A stretch of DNA of 16,442 nucleotides from an uncultured bacterium (lineage in GTDB: Bacteria; Planctomycetota; Phycisphaerae; Phycisphaerales; UBA1924), in the NCBI GenBank assembly GCA_938003595.1, contig CALKYH010000137.1:1-16442 (forward strand). The letters are read 5' to 3'. Position 1 is the first letter of the stretch. Each line of letters starts with the position of its first letter. A program made the translations under genes and the position numbers. The notes below the pieces were generated by a model. The model was not told the origin of the DNA and made no database searches. It worked only from the letters and a program-made list of their open reading frames with translations. This document shows, in pieces, positions 14,619 to 16,442 of this stretch.

Positions 14619-15622
14619 CACAGCGGCAACGCGGCGTCAACGACCATCGCGCCGAGCACGAGCGGCAGGTAGATCACCGAAACGATGAACAGCCGCTTGG
14701 CGTCGGCGTCGGTCTTGGATCGCACGAAGCCGATCGCGGCGTGCAGGAACCACAGCCCCAGCCCGAGCGCCACCACGGCGTAGGGCCAGCCGACCAGGCC
14801 CGGCATCGCCCAGACGGCGGCGAGCGAGGCGGGGATCAACGCCGCGGTCCAGACGAGCGTGGCGCGGACGGTGCGCCCGCCGGTGGGGTCCACGACGGGG
14901 AGCACGCGGTGGCCGCCGCGGGCGTAGTCCTCGCGGTGCCGCCAGGCGATGGCCAGGAAGTGGGGGATCTGCCAGACGAACATGAGCAGGAACAGCGACC
15001 AGCCGCCGGGGTGATCCAGACCGTGCCAGGCGAGCGGGCCGTCGGTGGTGCGCGTCACGGAGCCGTACGCGGCCGTCCAGCCGATCAGCGGCGGGAGGGC
15101 GCCGGGGATCGCCCCGATGACCGTGGCGAGCGTGGTGAGGGGCTTGAGGGGCGTGTAGATCCAGACATACGAGAGGATGGTGGCGAGGGCGACGGCGGCG
15201 GAGGCCCAGTTCACCAGCGCCCAGAGGGCGGCGACGCCCGCGGCGCTCAGCGCCAGACCGACGAGCAGGCCGTGCCGGGCGTGGATGCGGCCCGCCGGGA
15301 TCGGCCGTCCCGAGGTGCGGCGCATGCGCCCGTCGCGCTCGCGTTCGAGCCATTCGTTGAGGGCGCTGGCGCCGGAGGAGCAGAGCGCGGTGCCCAGGAG
15401 CGTGGCGAGGAACACGCCGAGCAGGTCCACGGAGACGCGCCCGAGCGTCATGGCGCCCATGCCGAAGCCGACGGCGGCGGTGATAGTCACCAGCCGGGTG
15501 ATCCGCGGCTTGGTGAGCTCGCTCATGTCGGCGAGCCAGGTGCGCGGCCCGGCGCCGGCGTCCGCTGAGAGGGCGATGACGGCTTCGGATGCGGGCAGGG
15601 TGGCTTCGTTCTGCTGAAGCAT
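14618..15622 (-). CDS. ctaB: Protoheme IX farnesyltransferase (heme O synthase)
   Basis: A 334-residue UbiA-type prenyltransferase that adds farnesyl to heme b to make heme O, a precursor of the heme of aa3/bo3-type oxidases. It has about eight or nine membrane helices. The first substrate motif is NEWLERERDGRMRRTSGRP (89-107), with N89, E93, D97 and the RTxxRP box. Also typical are YTPLKPLTTLATVIGAIPGA and WQIPHFLAIAWRHREDYARGG. Residues 1-35 are a non-conserved cytoplasmic tail. ATG 15622 has no clear Shine-Dalgarno, and the internal ATG at 15526 (MSELTKPR) would remove the tail. It is the first gene of the operon, lying after the M16 gene terminator. No ctaA or oxidase subunit gene is in the window. 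Confidence 0.96.
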   Translation of the reverse strand: MLQQNEATLPASEAVIALSADAGAGPRTWLADMSELTKPRITRLVTITAAVGFGMGAMTLGRVSVDLLGVFLATLLGTALCSSGASALNEWLERERDGRMRRTSGRPIPAGRIHARHGLLVGLALSAAGVAALWALVNWASAAVALATILSYVWIYTPLKPLTTLATVIGAIPGALPPLIGWTAAYGSVTRTTDGPLAWHGLDHPGGWSLFLLMFVWQIPHFLAIAWRHREDYARGGHRVLPVVDPTGGRTVRATLVWTAALIPASLAAVWAMPGLVGWPYAVVALGLGLWFLHAAIGFVRSKTDADAKRLFIVSVIYLPLVLGAMVVDAALPL

Positions 15623-15733
15623 TCGGCTGAACCGGAATCCATGCGGCTGGGCGAGAATCGCCGGGTCCAGAGGATATCGCCGACACCGACCCGGGGCGAG
15701 GACTCCGCGGGGATCTCGAGACCGGGAATGAGA

Positions 15734-15764
15734 AAGGACGGCCCCCGCGATGGGGGCCGTCCTT
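15734..15764 (-). terminator. Intrinsic terminator of the M16 peptidase gene
   Basis: A perfect 13-pair stem (15734-15746 with 15752-15764), five-base loop, followed on the minus strand by TTTCTCATT counted from the stem base. It lies 43 bases past the M16 stop and about 110 before ctaB, so ctaB should have its own promoter in 15623-15733. No clear promoter stands out there. Confidence 0.85.
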
Positions 15765-15806
15765 GGGGATGATCAACCTGGCGGCCGGGCCGGGCCCGGC
15801 GCGGGG

Positions 15807-16442
15807 TCAGCGGATCGGCTCGAGCGTCAGCGGATCGCGCAGCGGGATCTCGACGGCGGCGCCGTCGAAGAACTCCGCCATCTTGGCGCGGCCCTCGAGG
15901 TCGCCGTCCTCGATCTCGCTCCACTTGCCGACGATCATGAACGCCATGGCGTCGGGATCGAGGTGCTTCTCGGCGACGCGACGGACATCCTCGGCGGTGA
16001 CCTTGCGGATGTTGTCGCGGTAGGTCTTCCAGTAGTTGGCGTCGCGACCGGTCCACTCGTCGCCGACGAAGACATTGAGCATGCCGGCCTTGGACTCGAA
16101 GGTGCGGGGGAAGGTCTCGATGAACGAGTTCTTCGAGGTCTCCAGCTCCTTGTCGCCGACGGGCTCGGTGCGCATCCGCTCGATCTCCTCGAAGATGATC
16201 TTGGAGGCGAGGGCGACGGTGCGGTTCTTGGACTGGAACGAGGCGCGGTACTCGCCGGGGTAGTAGGCGGGCATGATCATCGCGGAGCCGGCGGAGTAGG
16301 CCAGGCCCTCGTCGGAGCGGACGCGCTTGGTGATGCGGCTCGTGAAGCCGCCGCCGCCGAGGATGTCGTTCATGACCAGCAGCGGGAAGTAGTCCGGGTC
16401 GTCGCGGGTGACGCCCTTCATGCCGATGTAGACCTTGCCCTG
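15807..16442 (-). CDS. C-terminal part of an M16-family (pitrilysin/processing peptidase-like) protein, 5' end off window
   Basis: 211 residues of an open frame that continues past the right edge. QGKVYIGMKGV, DPDYFPLLVMNDILGGGGFTSR and VRSDEGLAYSAGS are the classic second-half M16 motifs, including the ILGGGGFTSRL-like glycine loop and the R..GLAYS segment that help bind substrate. The zinc-binding HxxEH would be in the missing N-terminal half, so whether this is the active or the inactive member of an M16 pair cannot be told. The frame ends in TGA (15807-15809) and a strong hairpin terminator follows. An ATG at 16421 is an internal methionine. Confidence 0.93.
   Translation of the reverse strand, partial: QGKVYIGMKGVTRDDPDYFPLLVMNDILGGGGFTSRITKRVRSDEGLAYSAGSAMIMPAYYPGEYRASFQSKNRTVALASKIIFEEIERMRTEPVGDKELETSKNSFIETFPRTFESKAGMLNVFVGDEWTGRDANYWKTYRDNIRKVTAEDVRRVAEKHLDPDAMAFMIVGKWSEIEDGDLEGRAKMAEFFDGAAVEIPLRDPLTLEPIR

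Noticed and set aside
13668..14621. Possibility that the ABC ATPase is CcmA (heme exporter)
   Set aside because: CcmA is about 200 residues and sits with CcmB/CcmC. This protein is about 316 residues with a C-terminal extension and an ABC-2 permease partner, so only a general ABC-2 call is justified.

Overview
The window is a GC-rich, gene-dense piece of a bacterial chromosome. It looks planctomycete-like, possibly class Phycisphaerae. This rests on a prepilin-type pseudopilin with a degenerate C-terminal aspartate/histidine motif, a DUF1570-like exported metallopeptidase, exported Cys-rich and helical-repeat proteins, weak or absent Shine-Dalgarno sequences before many genes, and a DnaA with an unusual DNA-recognition motif. 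That taxonomic call is inference. No mobile element, CRISPR array or phage gene is visible.

Layout, left to right. Plus strand, 1-3907: the 3' end of an alpha/beta-hydrolase-like gene, a small four-helix membrane protein translationally coupled to a class I DNA photolyase (phrB), and an exported serine hydrolase. Minus strand, 3918-4550: a secreted protein built from three Cys-rich YHS/TRASH-like repeats. Plus strand, 4723-6977: an exported HExxH metallopeptidase whose stop codon lies inside a tRNA-Thr(UGU) gene, then tRNA-Tyr(GUA), then a pseudopilin. Minus strand, 6988-11440: a DegT-family aminotransferase, an exported helical-repeat protein and dnaA, which starts with TTG. The 656 bases at 11441-12096 hold no convincing gene. 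They do hold a candidate dnaA promoter, a cluster of DnaA-box-like TCCAC motifs and several inverted repeats, so this is a possible replication origin.

Minus strand, 12179-15622: a tight four-gene operon with overlapping stops and starts, ctaB (heme O synthase), ABC ATPase, ABC-2 permease and SCO1/SenC. It ends at a very strong intrinsic terminator (12097-12139). The two outer genes act in cytochrome c oxidase maturation (heme and CuA), so the ABC exporter between them is a good candidate for an oxidase-biogenesis transporter. A further minus-strand gene, the C-terminal half of an M16 peptidase, runs off the right edge and has its own terminator just upstream of ctaB.

The most interesting points are the embedded ABC transporter, the triple-Cys-repeat secreted protein, the dnaA/origin-like region with its unusual DnaA signature, and the protein gene that takes its stop codon from a tRNA.
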